Positions 24,352-32,258 of a stretch of 64,000 bases of DNA are shown here, in pieces. Location: NCBI RefSeq assembly GCF_002953255.1, contig NZ_CP026498.1:9996551-10060550 (forward strand). Reading direction: 5' to 3'. Numbering within the stretch: position 1 is the first letter of the stretch; every line of letters starts with the position of its first letter. The position numbers and the translations under genes were made by a program. The notes under the pieces were generated by a model. That model was not told where the DNA came from. It worked only from the letters and a program-made list of their open reading frames with translations, and did no database searches. The stretch is from Streptomyces sp. CB01881 (GTDB taxonomy: Bacteria > Actinomycetota > Actinomycetes > Streptomycetales > Streptomycetaceae).

Positions 24352-24726
24352 TCAGTCGTGCGGGGGCAGCCCGCTGATCTGGTGGTCGGCGACGTTCAGC
24401 GCCTCGTTGACGAGCCGGCGCAGGTGCCCGTGCCGCAGCGCGTAGACGACCCGCCGGCCGTCCTTGCGGGTGGTGACCAACCCGGCCAGCCGGAGCTTGC
24501 TCAGGTGCTGGCTGACCGAGGGCCGGGCCGCACCGCAGGCCTCGGTCAGCGTCGTCACGTCGGCCTCGCCCTCGCCGAGGCGCTGCATCAGCGCGAGCCG
24601 GGTGCGGTCGGCGAGCAGCACGAGGATCCCGGCGGCCGTCTCCAGCCGTTCGTCGTTCCGCAGCCGCTCGTCGGCGTCCGGCTGCTGCGACCGATGCGCA
24701 CCTGATAGCTGAAGGCTCCCGCTCAT
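24352..24726 (-). CDS. ArsR/SmtB-family repressor
   Basis: 124 residues. The start is ATG 24726 without a ribosome site (possibly leaderless). The winged helix is ADRTRLALMQRLGEGEADVTTLTEACGAARPSVSQHLSKLRLAGLVTTRKDGRRVVYAL. The C-terminal helix reads RHGHLRRLVNEALNVADHQ. Aligned with CzrA/NmtR, the alpha-5 metal site keeps His, His and the last His but has Val where the third ligand is normally His. There is one Cys in the recognition region. It may sense a transition metal with an altered site, or another signal. It probably represses the MFS gene downstream. Confidence 0.88.
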   Translation of the reverse strand: MSGSLQLSGAHRSQQPDADERLRNDERLETAAGILVLLADRTRLALMQRLGEGEADVTTLTEACGAARPSVSQHLSKLRLAGLVTTRKDGRRVVYALRHGHLRRLVNEALNVADHQISGLPPHD

Positions 24727-25256
24727 GGGCACATCGTAGAGGGCGCACGCGGCGGCCCACCTGTTCGCACGCGCCGCCACCGGCCGGCCCGCGCGCCCCT
24801 GGCCTTCCCCGTGGCGGCCCCGGTCACGGCACCGGTCACGGCACCGGCGACCACCAGCGCCGGGAGCGGCGGGAGCGGCGGTGCAGTACGGGGAGGGGTG
24901 GTGGAGTACGGGGAGGGGTGGTGGAGTGCGGGGAGGGGTGGCGCGCGTCCGCCCCCGCCCACAGCGGCGGGAGACGGACGGCGCGGAGCGGCGCAGGCGC
25001 GGCGGGACGCCTCCGGGCCGGCGCGCGGCGGCGGCGGAGCGGGGAGGCTCGGTGCTACCGGACGCTGGTGACGACCGGGGCCGCGGATGCGGCGGGCTGC
25101 CGTGGTGGCGTGCCGAGCGGTTCACGTCCCTCATCCAAGCCCGCCCGCCGATGCGCGGGCAAGCCCGGCCCGCCGCCCTGATGCGGCTCCGACACTCCCC
25201 TGACGCCCCCTTGACGGCGCCTCACCTCTCCTGGCGCGCAGCGGTGTTCATCCGGC
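24727..25256. other. 530-bp gap rich in short repeats
   Basis: No supported gene. It holds the three-copy 20-bp repeat at 24881-24940 and a shorter GGTCACGGCACC duplication around 24825-24848. The remainder is G/C-rich without recognisable sites. Confidence 0.6.
24881..24940. repeat. three tandem 20-bp repeats
   Basis: The unit GTGGAGTACGGGGAGGGGTG occurs three times, with one substitution each in copies 1 and 3. The G-rich strand could form G-quadruplex-like structure. Confidence 0.9.
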
Positions 25257-25862
25257 TCAGGAGAAGTCCAGCGACCCCGTGCGGGTGCGCTTGAGCTCGA
25301 AGAACTTCGGGTAGCCGGCCAGCAGCCGCACGCCGTCGAAGACGTTCACGGCGTCCTGCCCGCGCGGGATCGCGCTGAGCACCGGCCCGAAGAACGCGGT
25401 GCCGTCCACGTGGATGGTGGGCGTCCCGACCTCCTCGCCGACCGGGTCCATGCCCTCGTGGTGGCTCTTGCGCAGTGCGATGTCGAACGCCGTGCTGCGG
25501 GCCGCGTCGGCCAGCGACTCGGGGAGGCCGGCCTCGGCCAGGGCCTCACGCAGAACGGTGTCGTCGGCGGCCCGGTCCTGGTCGTGCAGGCGGGTGCCGA
25601 GCGCGGTGTAGAGGTCGCGCAGGACGTGCTCCCCGTGCTGTTCGGCGGCGGCGATGCAGACCCGCACCGGGCCCCAGCCGGTGTCCAGCAGCCGGCGGTA
25701 GCGTTCGGGGAGGTCCTCGCGGCCCTCGTTGAGGACGGAGAGGCTCATCACCCGGAAGGTGAGGTCGAGTTCGCGGTGGCGCTCGACCTCCAGGATCCAG
25801 CGGGAGGTGATCCATGCGAAGGGGCAGACGGGATCGAAGTAGAAGTCGACTTTGTTGGTCAC
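25257..25862 (-). CDS. DsbA-like protein, mycothiol-dependent nitroreductase family
   Basis: 201 residues. It has a thioredoxin-like fold with a helical insertion; the active-site region is DPVCPFAWITSRWI, so a single Cys (CPFA) replaces the CPWC of Rv2466c of M. tuberculosis. The cis-Pro loop GTPTIHVDG and the terminal FFGPVLSAIPRG are family features. Relatives reduce nitro compounds or act as mycothiol oxidoreductases; the monothiol form implies a changed or purely reductase role. It is cytoplasmic and monocistronic. Confidence 0.8.
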   Translation of the reverse strand: MTNKVDFYFDPVCPFAWITSRWILEVERHRELDLTFRVMSLSVLNEGREDLPERYRRLLDTGWGPVRVCIAAAEQHGEHVLRDLYTALGTRLHDQDRAADDTVLREALAEAGLPESLADAARSTAFDIALRKSHHEGMDPVGEEVGTPTIHVDGTAFFGPVLSAIPRGQDAVNVFDGVRLLAGYPKFFELKRTRTGSLDFS

Positions 25863-25980
25863 GGTGCCCAGCCTAGGAGAGAGGTGGACCGATGGACAGG
25901 GCCGGTTGTCCCCCTGGATTCTGGGCCACTTGAGCCTCTGGGCCGCAGGGGGCGGCCTGGTCGCGGGGCGCGGCCCGGTC

Positions 25981-26080
25981 GCGGGGCGGCCGGGCCGGTC
26001 GCGGGGCGGCCGGGCCGGTCGCGGGGCGGCCGGGCCGGTCGCGGGGCGGCCGGGCCGGTCGCGGGGCGGCCGGGCCGGTC
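25981..26080. repeat. five identical tandem 20-bp repeats
   Basis: The unit GCGGGGCGGCCGGGCCGGTC is repeated five times without a mismatch, preceded by one degenerate copy (25961-25980). The last unit supplies two bases of the stop codon of the FAD oxidoreductase gene. Identity of all copies implies recent expansion. Each unit holds CGGCCG, so the RNA could fold into alternating hairpins. Confidence 0.95.
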
Positions 26081-27473
26081 AGCTGTCGAAGCCGAGGCCG
26101 AGCCGGTCCAGGCTCCGCAGCCAGAGGTTGCGGCGGCCGGCGTTGCGGTCCGCCTGCGCGAGCGACCAGCGGGTCGCGGTGATGCCGGCCCAGCGGACCG
26201 GCTCGGGCGGGAACGGCAGCGGCTTGCGGCGGACCATCTCCAGCGCGGTCCGCTCGGTGCGCTCGCCCGCGAGCAGGTCCAGCATCACCTCCGCGCCGAA
26301 GCGGGTGGCGCCCACGCCGAGGCCGGTGTAGCCGGCCGCGTAGGCGACCCGACCCCCGTGCGCGAGGTCGAAGAAGGCGCTGAACCGGGTGCAGGTGTCG
26401 ATCGCGCCGCCCCAGGCGTGGGTGAACCGCAGGCCTTCGAGCTGCGGAAAGGTCCGGGCGAAGTGCCGGGCCAGGGTGGCGAAGGTCTCCGGCCGCTGGT
26501 CGTGCTCGGCCCGGACCCTGCCCCGGTAGTGGTAGACCGCGTCGTAGCCGCCCCAGAGGATCCGGTTGTCGGCGGAGAGCCGCACGTAGTGGAACTGGTT
26601 GGCGCTGTCCGAGAAGCCCTGGCGGCCCTGCCAGCCGACGGCGGCGAGCTGATCGGCGGTGAGCTGCTCCGTCATCAGCGCGTAGTCGTACACCGGGACG
26701 GTGTACGGGCGGTGGCGCCGCAGCAGCGAGGGGAAGGCGTTGGTGGCGAGCGCGACCTTGCCCGCGAGCACCCGGCCGTACCCGGTGCGGACGGCGATGC
26801 CGGGGCCGGAGGCGGCGAGCGCGACGGCGGGGGTGTGCTCGTGGATCCGCACGCCCTGCTCCAGACAGGCCCGCTTGAGGCCCCAGGCGAGCCGCGCCGG
26901 GTTGACCATCGCCACGCCCTCACGGTCCCAGAGCCCGCCCAGGAAGGTCGGCGAGTCGATCTCGGCCCGCACGGCGGCGGCGTCCAGCGGCGTGAGCTCC
27001 GTGCCGTAGCGGGCGGCCAGTTCGGCGAATCCGTGCAGTTCGTCGACCTGGTGGGGCTCGGTCGCCACGGTCAGCGAGCCGGTCCGCTCCCAGTCGCAGT
27101 CGATGCCGTAGCGCTTGACGGCGTCCTCCATCGCCTGGAGGTTCTGCTCGCCGAGCCGCTCCAGCCGGGCCAGCTCGCCCGGCCAGCGCTCGTGGCCGTT
27201 GGCCAGGCCGTGGGTGAGGCTCGACTCGCAGAAGCCGCCGTTGCGCCCGGAGGCGGCCCAGCCGACCTCGTGGCCGTCGACCAGGACGACGTCCAGTGAA
27301 GGGTCCCGCTCCTTGGCGATCAGCGCGGTCCACAGGCCGGAGTAGCCTCCGCCGACCACCAGGAGGTCGCACCGGGTGGTGCCGGCCAGCGCGGGGCACG
27401 GCTCCGGCCGACCGGGGTCGTCCAGCCAGAACGGGGTGGGCCGGGCGTCCTGCAGCGCGTGGACGGGATCCAT
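26079..27473 (-). CDS. FAD-dependent amine-oxidase-like oxidoreductase (DAO family)
   Basis: 464 residues. ATG 27473 has AAGGAG upstream. FAD-binding GGGYSGLWTAL lies near residue 42, then VLVDGHEVGWAASGRNGGFC, KVALATNAFPS and a C-terminal YAAGYTGLGVGATRFGAEV flavin site. This is the D-amino-acid oxidase superfamily, close to gamma-glutamylputrescine oxidase (PuuB) and other secondary-amine oxidases. It probably oxidises an amine in the cytoplasm, giving an aldehyde and hydrogen peroxide. The single gene has a palindromic operator upstream; no puu partners are in the window. Confidence 0.88.
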   Translation of the reverse strand: MDPVHALQDARPTPFWLDDPGRPEPCPALAGTTRCDLLVVGGGYSGLWTALIAKERDPSLDVVLVDGHEVGWAASGRNGGFCESSLTHGLANGHERWPGELARLERLGEQNLQAMEDAVKRYGIDCDWERTGSLTVATEPHQVDELHGFAELAARYGTELTPLDAAAVRAEIDSPTFLGGLWDREGVAMVNPARLAWGLKRACLEQGVRIHEHTPAVALAASGPGIAVRTGYGRVLAGKVALATNAFPSLLRRHRPYTVPVYDYALMTEQLTADQLAAVGWQGRQGFSDSANQFHYVRLSADNRILWGGYDAVYHYRGRVRAEHDQRPETFATLARHFARTFPQLEGLRFTHAWGGAIDTCTRFSAFFDLAHGGRVAYAAGYTGLGVGATRFGAEVMLDLLAGERTERTALEMVRRKPLPFPPEPVRWAGITATRWSLAQADRNAGRRNLWLRSLDRLGLGFDS

Positions 27474-27543
27474 GCGGGTCTCCTTCTGGTGCCGGGAGTG
27501 ACGAGCTCCTCCTCTGCCATGAGAACGCCACCCGGGCGGCAAC

Positions 27544-27558
27544 GTCAATGGTGTTGAC
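27544..27558 (-). promoter_or_regulatory. palindromic operator upstream of the FAD oxidoreductase
   Basis: GTCAA-TGGTG-TTGAC, a 5-5-5 inverted repeat in a locally A/T-rich stretch 71-85 nt before the start codon. The shape suits a GntR- or MarR-type repressor; no such gene is adjacent. Confidence 0.5.
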
Positions 27559-27609
27559 ATAAGCGCGCGGACCTCCGGCATCCGACCCCGCCCCTGGGCA
27601 GGACGCGGA

Positions 27610-28533
27610 CTACCCGAGGTCGATCGCGTCCAGCACCTCCGCGGCGATCCGGGCCGCGGCAGGCTCGTAGCGGGCGGCCAGTGCGCGGAACGACCGCTCG
27701 GCGGCCGCGGCCGGCCAGTCCGCCGGGAGGTGCTCGGCCGGCAGGTGCGGGTCGCTCCGGACCAGCTCCAGCCAGTCCGTGTGCAGCAGCAGCTGGCAGG
27801 CCAGCGGATCACCGCCGGCGGGCTCGGCGCCGCCCCAGCGGGACAGGAACTCCCGGTAGCCGGCGGCGATGCCCTCGACGTCGAAGGCCGAACGCAGCAG
27901 GACGCCGGCGTCGGTGGGCGGCGCGGCGCTGGCGTGGAACACCTTCAGGTGCTCGTCCAGGCCGAGGCCGTCGAGCAGTGCCGTCACGTCCACGCGGCCG
28001 GGCGCGGCCCAGAGGCCGCTCTGCAGCGGGCCGAAGCCGCCCCAGACCAGCCGGGAGCGCAGGTCGTGGCGCTCGCTGCGCCAGGCGTCGGGCAGCGAGA
28101 AGCCGACCAGGGTCCAGCCGCCGTCCCAGTCGCGGTTGACGGCGCCGGTGCGCCAGATCCGGTCCTGCCCGTCCGCGAGCACCGTCCGCGCCCTGGGGGT
28201 GAGGCCGAAGTACATCCGGCGGCCCCGGCGGTGACGCTCCAGCAGCCCCCGGCCGACCATCCGGGCCAGCGTCGAGCGGACGGCGTCCTCGCCGACGTGG
28301 ACCCGGGCGAAGACGTCGATGACACTGCCCGAGGAGAGGGCGGTCTCCCGCCCGAGCACGTGGATGCCGAAGAAGCTCAGCATCAGCGACTGCGGGCGCG
28401 GCACGGCGCCGGGCGCCCCGGCACCGGGCGAGGCCGCGGCGGGCGGGACGGCCGAAGCGGCCGCGCCGTCGGCGGGCGCGGCGGGTGACGCATCGGGCAG
28501 GCGGGTCTCCCCGGCGGGGTCTGAACTGGACAC
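27610..28533 (-). CDS. PaaX-family transcriptional regulator
   Basis: 307 residues from the GTG at 28533. An ATG at 28587 is in frame but would overlap the -35 of the divergent promoter, so I prefer the GTG. An Ala/Pro-rich N-terminus is followed by the winged helix PRPQSLMLSFFGIHVLGRE...DVFARVHVGEDAVRSTLARMVGRGLLERHRRGRR, and then the PaaX central and C-terminal domains (NRDWDGGWTLVGFSLPDAWRSERHDLRSRLVWGGFGPLQSGLWA). PaaX proteins repress aromatic acid pathways and are released by an aryl-CoA. It is divergent from the SDR/amidohydrolase/CoA-ligase/MaoC operon and probably represses it, with a hydroxycinnamoyl-CoA as plausible inducer. Confidence 0.9.
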   Translation of the reverse strand: MSSSDPAGETRLPDASPAAPADGAAASAVPPAAASPGAGAPGAVPRPQSLMLSFFGIHVLGRETALSSGSVIDVFARVHVGEDAVRSTLARMVGRGLLERHRRGRRMYFGLTPRARTVLADGQDRIWRTGAVNRDWDGGWTLVGFSLPDAWRSERHDLRSRLVWGGFGPLQSGLWAAPGRVDVTALLDGLGLDEHLKVFHASAAPPTDAGVLLRSAFDVEGIAAGYREFLSRWGGAEPAGGDPLACQLLLHTDWLELVRSDPHLPAEHLPADWPAAAAERSFRALAARYEPAAARIAAEVLDAIDLG

Positions 28534-28586
28534 CGCCCCAGCGTAGGACGCGGCGCCCTGCCCGGGAACCAATATTCGGCACTTCA

Positions 28587-28615
28587 TTGACGACAGACAC
28601 GAATGTGCCTAGCTT
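28587..28615 (+). promoter_or_regulatory. sigma-70-type promoter of the hydroxycinnamate operon
   Basis: -35 TTGACG (28587-28592), 17-nt spacer, -10 TAGCTT (28610-28615). It is flanked by an inverted repeat GGCAC (28578-28582) and GTGCC (28605-28609) that encloses the -35 and would suit a repressor such as the divergent PaaX protein. The operon's first start codon is 141 nt downstream. Confidence 0.6.
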
Positions 28616-28755
28616 TTCTCGTGCCGCCGGTGCCGTCAGTGCCGTCGTCGAGCGCGACCCGCGCCCGCCGCACCGGCCCCGCCGCGCACCCCGCGCACCC
28701 CCGCGCACCGTCCCCACGGACTCCCCGACTCCCCAACCCCTTCGAGAGGAACCCC

Positions 28756-29658
28756 ATGGATCTCTCCGGAAAGGTCGCCGTCGTCACCGGCAGCGGCCGC
28801 GGCCTCGGCCTCGCCTACGCCCGGGAGCTGGCCGCCGCCGGCGCCGCGGTGGTGGTGAACGACGTCGACCCCGGGGCGGCCGCCGCGGCCGTCCGCGAGA
28901 TCACCGCGGCCGGCGGCCGGGCCGTCGCCGAGGTGGTGCCGGTGGGCGGCACCGAGGCCGCCGAGGCGCTGGTCGCCCGCGCCGTGGACAGCTTCGGCCG
29001 GCTGGACGCGATGGTCACCAACGCCGGCGTGCTGCGCGACCGGGTGCTGTGGAAGATGACCGACGAGGACTTCGACGAGGTGGTCCGCGTCCACCTGCGC
29101 GGCACCTTCACCTGCGTACGGGCCGCCGTCGCGCGGATGCGCGAGCAGGGCGGGGGTGGCCGGATCGTGGTGGCGGGCTCCCCCGCCGGGCAGCGCGGCA
29201 ACTTCGGCCAGACCAACTACGCCGCCGCCAAGGCCGGCATCGCGGCCATGGTCCGCACCTGGGCGATGGAACTGGCCAAGGCCGGGATCACCGCCAACGC
29301 GCTGATCCCGGTGGCGGCCACCGCGATGACCCGGACGATCCCGGCGTTCGCCGCACACGTCGAGGCGCTGGAGCAGCACGGCACGCCGCTGCCGGACACC
29401 CTGCGCAAGGGCGAGGGCTTCGGCACCCCGGAGGACGTGGCCGGCCTGGTCTCCTTCCTGGTCTCGGACGCCTCGGCCGGTGTCACCGGCCAGTGCATCG
29501 GCATCGGCGGCGACCGGCTCGCGCTCTGGTCGCACCCGGAGGAGTCCTCGGTGGCCTTCGCGGACGGCGGCTGGAGCGCCGACGCGATCGCCGCCGCCTG
29601 GCCGGTCTCGGTCGGGCGCCGCCCGGCGGAGTACGGCATCCCGGCGCCGCAGCTGTGA
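28756..29658 (+). CDS. SDR dehydrogenase, CouN-like 3-hydroxyacyl-CoA step
   Basis: 300 residues. ATG 28756 has GAGAGGA upstream. Nucleotide site TGSGRGLG (11-18), NAG (89-91), catalytic S142 and Y155-xxx-K159 make it an active classical SDR; the extended C-terminus (250-300) resembles peroxisomal multifunctional hydroxyacyl-CoA dehydrogenases. In this operon it should oxidise the 3-hydroxy-3-arylpropionyl-CoA made by the MaoC hydratase to the 3-keto form, as CouN does in Rhodococcus. It is the first gene of a four-gene operon; its TGA overlaps the next GTG. Confidence 0.85.
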   Translation: MDLSGKVAVVTGSGRGLGLAYARELAAAGAAVVVNDVDPGAAAAAVREITAAGGRAVAEVVPVGGTEAAEALVARAVDSFGRLDAMVTNAGVLRDRVLWKMTDEDFDEVVRVHLRGTFTCVRAAVARMREQGGGGRIVVAGSPAGQRGNFGQTNYAAAKAGIAAMVRTWAMELAKAGITANALIPVAATAMTRTIPAFAAHVEALEQHGTPLPDTLRKGEGFGTPEDVAGLVSFLVSDASAGVTGQCIGIGGDRLALWSHPEESSVAFADGGWSADAIAAAWPVSVGRRPAEYGIPAPQL

Positions 29659-30659
29659 GCGCCGCACCGTCCGGCCCCGCACCGTCGAACGCCGCACCCT
29701 CCGGCCCCGCACCTTCCCGCCCCGCACCTTCCGGCCCCGCGCCGTCGAACGCCGGGCGGCCGGACGCCGGTCCGTCGGCCCCCGCCGGCCCGGACCCGGC
29801 CCGGCTGGTCGCCATCGACGTCCACACCCACGCCGAGGTCGCCGCCGACGGCGCAGCCTCGCTCCCGCCCGAGCTGGCCGCCGCCGCGGGCCGGCACTTC
29901 GGGGCCGGCCACCGCCACCCCACCGTGCCGGAGATCGCCGCGTACTACCGCGAGCGGCGGATGGCCTGCGTGGTCTTCACGGTCGACGCCGAGTCGGCCA
30001 CCGGCCAGCCGCCGGTGCCCAACGAGGAGATCGCCGAGGCCGCACTCGCCAATCCCGACGTGATCATCCCGTTCGCCGGCGTCGACCCGCACAAGGGCCG
30101 CGCCGCCGTCCGGCAGGTGCGCCGCCTGGTCGCGGAGTACGGCGTGCGCGGCTTCAAGTTCCACCCCAGCCTCCAGGCCTTCCACCCCAACGACCGCCTG
30201 GCCTACCCGCTGTACGAGGCGATCGAGGAGGCCGGCGCGGTCGCCCTCTTCCACACCGGCCAGACCGGCATCGGCGCCGGCGTGCCCGGGGGCGGCGGCA
30301 TCCGCCTCAAGTACTCCAACCCGCTGGCCGTGGACGACGTGGCCGCCGACTTCCCCGGGCTGGGGATCATCCTCGCCCACCCGTCCTTCCCCTGGCAGGA
30401 CGAGGCGCTCGCGGTGGCCGTGCACAAGCCGAACGTCCACATCGACCTGTCCGGCTGGTCGCCGAAGTACTTCCCGCCGCAGCTGGTCCAGTACGCCAAC
30501 ACGCTGCTGAAGGACAAGGTGCTGTTCGGCTCGGACTACCCGCTGATCACGCCGGACCGCTGGCTGGCCGACTTCGCCGCGCTGCCGGTCCGGGACGAGG
30601 TCCGTCCGAAGATCCTGAAGGAGAACGCCGCCCGGCTGCTCGGGCTCGCCGGAAGCTGA
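29655..30659 (+). CDS. amidohydrolase, CouO-like beta-ketoacyl-CoA hydrolase
   Basis: 334 residues from the GTG at 29655. The first 48 residues are an Ala-Pro-Ser repeat tail absent from relatives. The amidohydrolase-2 barrel begins at LVAIDVHTHAE (H57, H59), with further metal or catalytic residues in GFKFHPS (170), ALFHTG (200), LAHPSFPW (242) and FGSDYP (D294). In Rhodococcus jostii the matching enzyme CouO needs this Asp and replaces both thiolase and thioesterase in beta-oxidative deacetylation. Predicted role: cut the 3-ketoacyl-CoA towards 4-hydroxybenzoate. The assignment rests on operon company as much as on sequence. Confidence 0.82.
   Translation: MSAAPSGPAPSNAAPSGPAPSRPAPSGPAPSNAGRPDAGPSAPAGPDPARLVAIDVHTHAEVAADGAASLPPELAAAAGRHFGAGHRHPTVPEIAAYYRERRMACVVFTVDAESATGQPPVPNEEIAEAALANPDVIIPFAGVDPHKGRAAVRQVRRLVAEYGVRGFKFHPSLQAFHPNDRLAYPLYEAIEEAGAVALFHTGQTGIGAGVPGGGGIRLKYSNPLAVDDVAADFPGLGIILAHPSFPWQDEALAVAVHKPNVHIDLSGWSPKYFPPQLVQYANTLLKDKVLFGSDYPLITPDRWLADFAALPVRDEVRPKILKENAARLLGLAGS
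29661..29755 (+). repeat. 15-bp imperfect tandem repeats coding for APSGP/APSNA
   Basis: About six units like CCGCACCGTCCGGCC begin six bases inside the amidohydrolase gene. They encode its disordered N-terminal tail. Confidence 0.75.
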
Positions 30660-30670
30660 GGAGTCCCGTC

Positions 30671-32254
30671 ATGCGCAATCAGGGCATCGGTTCCTGGACC
30701 GCCCGCCGCGCCCGCAGGACCCCGCGGCGCACCGCCCTCGTCCACGAGGGCCGCACCACCGGCTACGCCGCCCTGCACGAGCGCTCCACCCGGCTCGCCC
30801 ACGCCCTGCTCGGGCAGGGCGTGGGGCGCGGCGACCGGATCGCCTACCTCGGGCCCAACCACCCGTCCTTCCTGGAGGCGCTGTTCGCGGCGGGGATGCT
30901 CGGTGCCGTCCTGGTGCCGCTCAACACCCGCCTCACCGAGCCCGAACTCCGGTACCAGCTGGCCGACTCGGGCAGCACGGTCCTGGTGCACCACTGCGGC
31001 CGGGCCGGGGGCCGGGCGGACGGCCCGGCGGCGCGCCTCGCCGAGGCCGTCGCCACCGCCGTCGCCGTGGACGCCGGCCCCGGACTGCCGTACGAGGCAC
31101 TGATCGGGGCCTCGCCGGACCGCCCGATCGACCTGGACGTCGGGCCGGACGACCTCTGCCTGATCATGTACACCTCGGGCACCACCGGCCGGCCCAAGGG
31201 TGCGCTGCTCACCCACGGCAACATCCTCTGGAACAGCCTCAACGTCCTGGTCGACACCGACCTCGGGAGCGACGAGGTGGCCCTGGTCGCCGCGCCGCTG
31301 TTCCACACCGGTGCGCTCAACATGAGCTGCCTGCCGACCCTGCTGAAGGGCGGCACGGTGGTCCTGGAGTCCGCCTTCGACCCGGAACGGACCCTGGAGC
31401 TGGTCCAACGCCACCGCGTCACCTGCATGTTCGGGGTGCCCGCCATGTACGACGCGGTGGCGGCGGCGCCGGGCTGGGCCGGCACGGACCTCTCCGGCCT
31501 GCGCACCCTGCTCTGCGGCGGCGCGCCCGTCCCGGCCCGCACCGCCCGTGCCTACCTGGACCGGGGGCTCGCCTTCGTCCAGGGCTACGGCATGACCGAG
31601 ACCGCCCCGGGCGCGCTGGTGCTGGACCGCTCCGACGCCGTAGCCCACGCCGGGACGGCCGGGGTGCCGCACTTCTTCACCGACGTCCGGGTGCTGGCCC
31701 CCTCCGGCGAGGAGGCCGCCCCGGGCGAACGGGGCGAGGTCGTCATCGCCGGGCCGAACGTCACGCCCGGCTACTGGAACCGGCCCGAGGCCACCGCCGA
31801 GGCGTTCCGCGACGGCGCCTGGTTCCGCTCCGGCGACGTCGCCGAGGTCGACGGCGACGGCTACGTCCGCCTGGTCGACCGGATCAAGGACATGATCATC
31901 TCCGGTGGGGAGAACGTCTACCCCGCCGAGGTCGAGGATGCCCTGCTGGACCACCCGGCGGTCGCCGAGTGCGCCGTCTTCGGCGTCCCCGACACCCGCT
32001 GGGGCGAGGTCGGCCGCGCCGTGGTCGTGCTGCGCCCCGGCGCGCGGGCCGAGCCCGCGGAGCTGCTCGCCCACCTCGACGGCCGGCTCGCCCGCTACAA
32101 GATCCCGCGCTCCGTGCTGCTCGTCTCCGAGCTGCCGCGCAACGCCACCGGGAAGCTGCTCAAGGGCCCGATCAGGGCCCGCTACGGCCCCCCGGCCGCC
32201 GGCTCCCCGGATTCCATCGATTCCACCGATTCCCCCGCCCTCCCCGAGGAGTGA
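30671..32254 (+). CDS. acyl-CoA synthetase, CouL-like hydroxycinnamate:CoA ligase
   Basis: 527 residues. ATG 30671 has GAGGAG upstream. It is an ANL-superfamily enzyme with P-loop TSGTTGRPKG (168-177), YGMTET, GYWNRPEAT, SGDVAEVDGDGYVRLVDRIKDMIISGGENVYPAEVE, and the catalytic Lys near the end (NATGKLLKG). It should activate a carboxylic acid through an acyl-AMP to the CoA thioester in the cytoplasm. Position in the SDR-amidohydrolase-ligase-MaoC operon, next to pobA/pca genes, suggests p-coumarate or a related p-hydroxycinnamate, as for Rhodococcus CouL; fatty acids are the alternative. The tail is a short Ser/Asp-rich extension. Confidence 0.85.
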   Translation: MRNQGIGSWTARRARRTPRRTALVHEGRTTGYAALHERSTRLAHALLGQGVGRGDRIAYLGPNHPSFLEALFAAGMLGAVLVPLNTRLTEPELRYQLADSGSTVLVHHCGRAGGRADGPAARLAEAVATAVAVDAGPGLPYEALIGASPDRPIDLDVGPDDLCLIMYTSGTTGRPKGALLTHGNILWNSLNVLVDTDLGSDEVALVAAPLFHTGALNMSCLPTLLKGGTVVLESAFDPERTLELVQRHRVTCMFGVPAMYDAVAAAPGWAGTDLSGLRTLLCGGAPVPARTARAYLDRGLAFVQGYGMTETAPGALVLDRSDAVAHAGTAGVPHFFTDVRVLAPSGEEAAPGERGEVVIAGPNVTPGYWNRPEATAEAFRDGAWFRSGDVAEVDGDGYVRLVDRIKDMIISGGENVYPAEVEDALLDHPAVAECAVFGVPDTRWGEVGRAVVVLRPGARAEPAELLAHLDGRLARYKIPRSVLLVSELPRNATGKLLKGPIRARYGPPAAGSPDSIDSTDSPALPEE

Positions 32255-32258
32255 CCAC

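Noticed and set aside
25981..26080. CRISPR array
   Set aside because: The 20-bp units are directly adjacent without spacers and there are no cas genes.
28534..28587. ATG start for the PaaX gene at 28587
   Set aside because: It would overlap the -35 of the divergent promoter and adds a tail with no family match; GTG 28533 is more likely.
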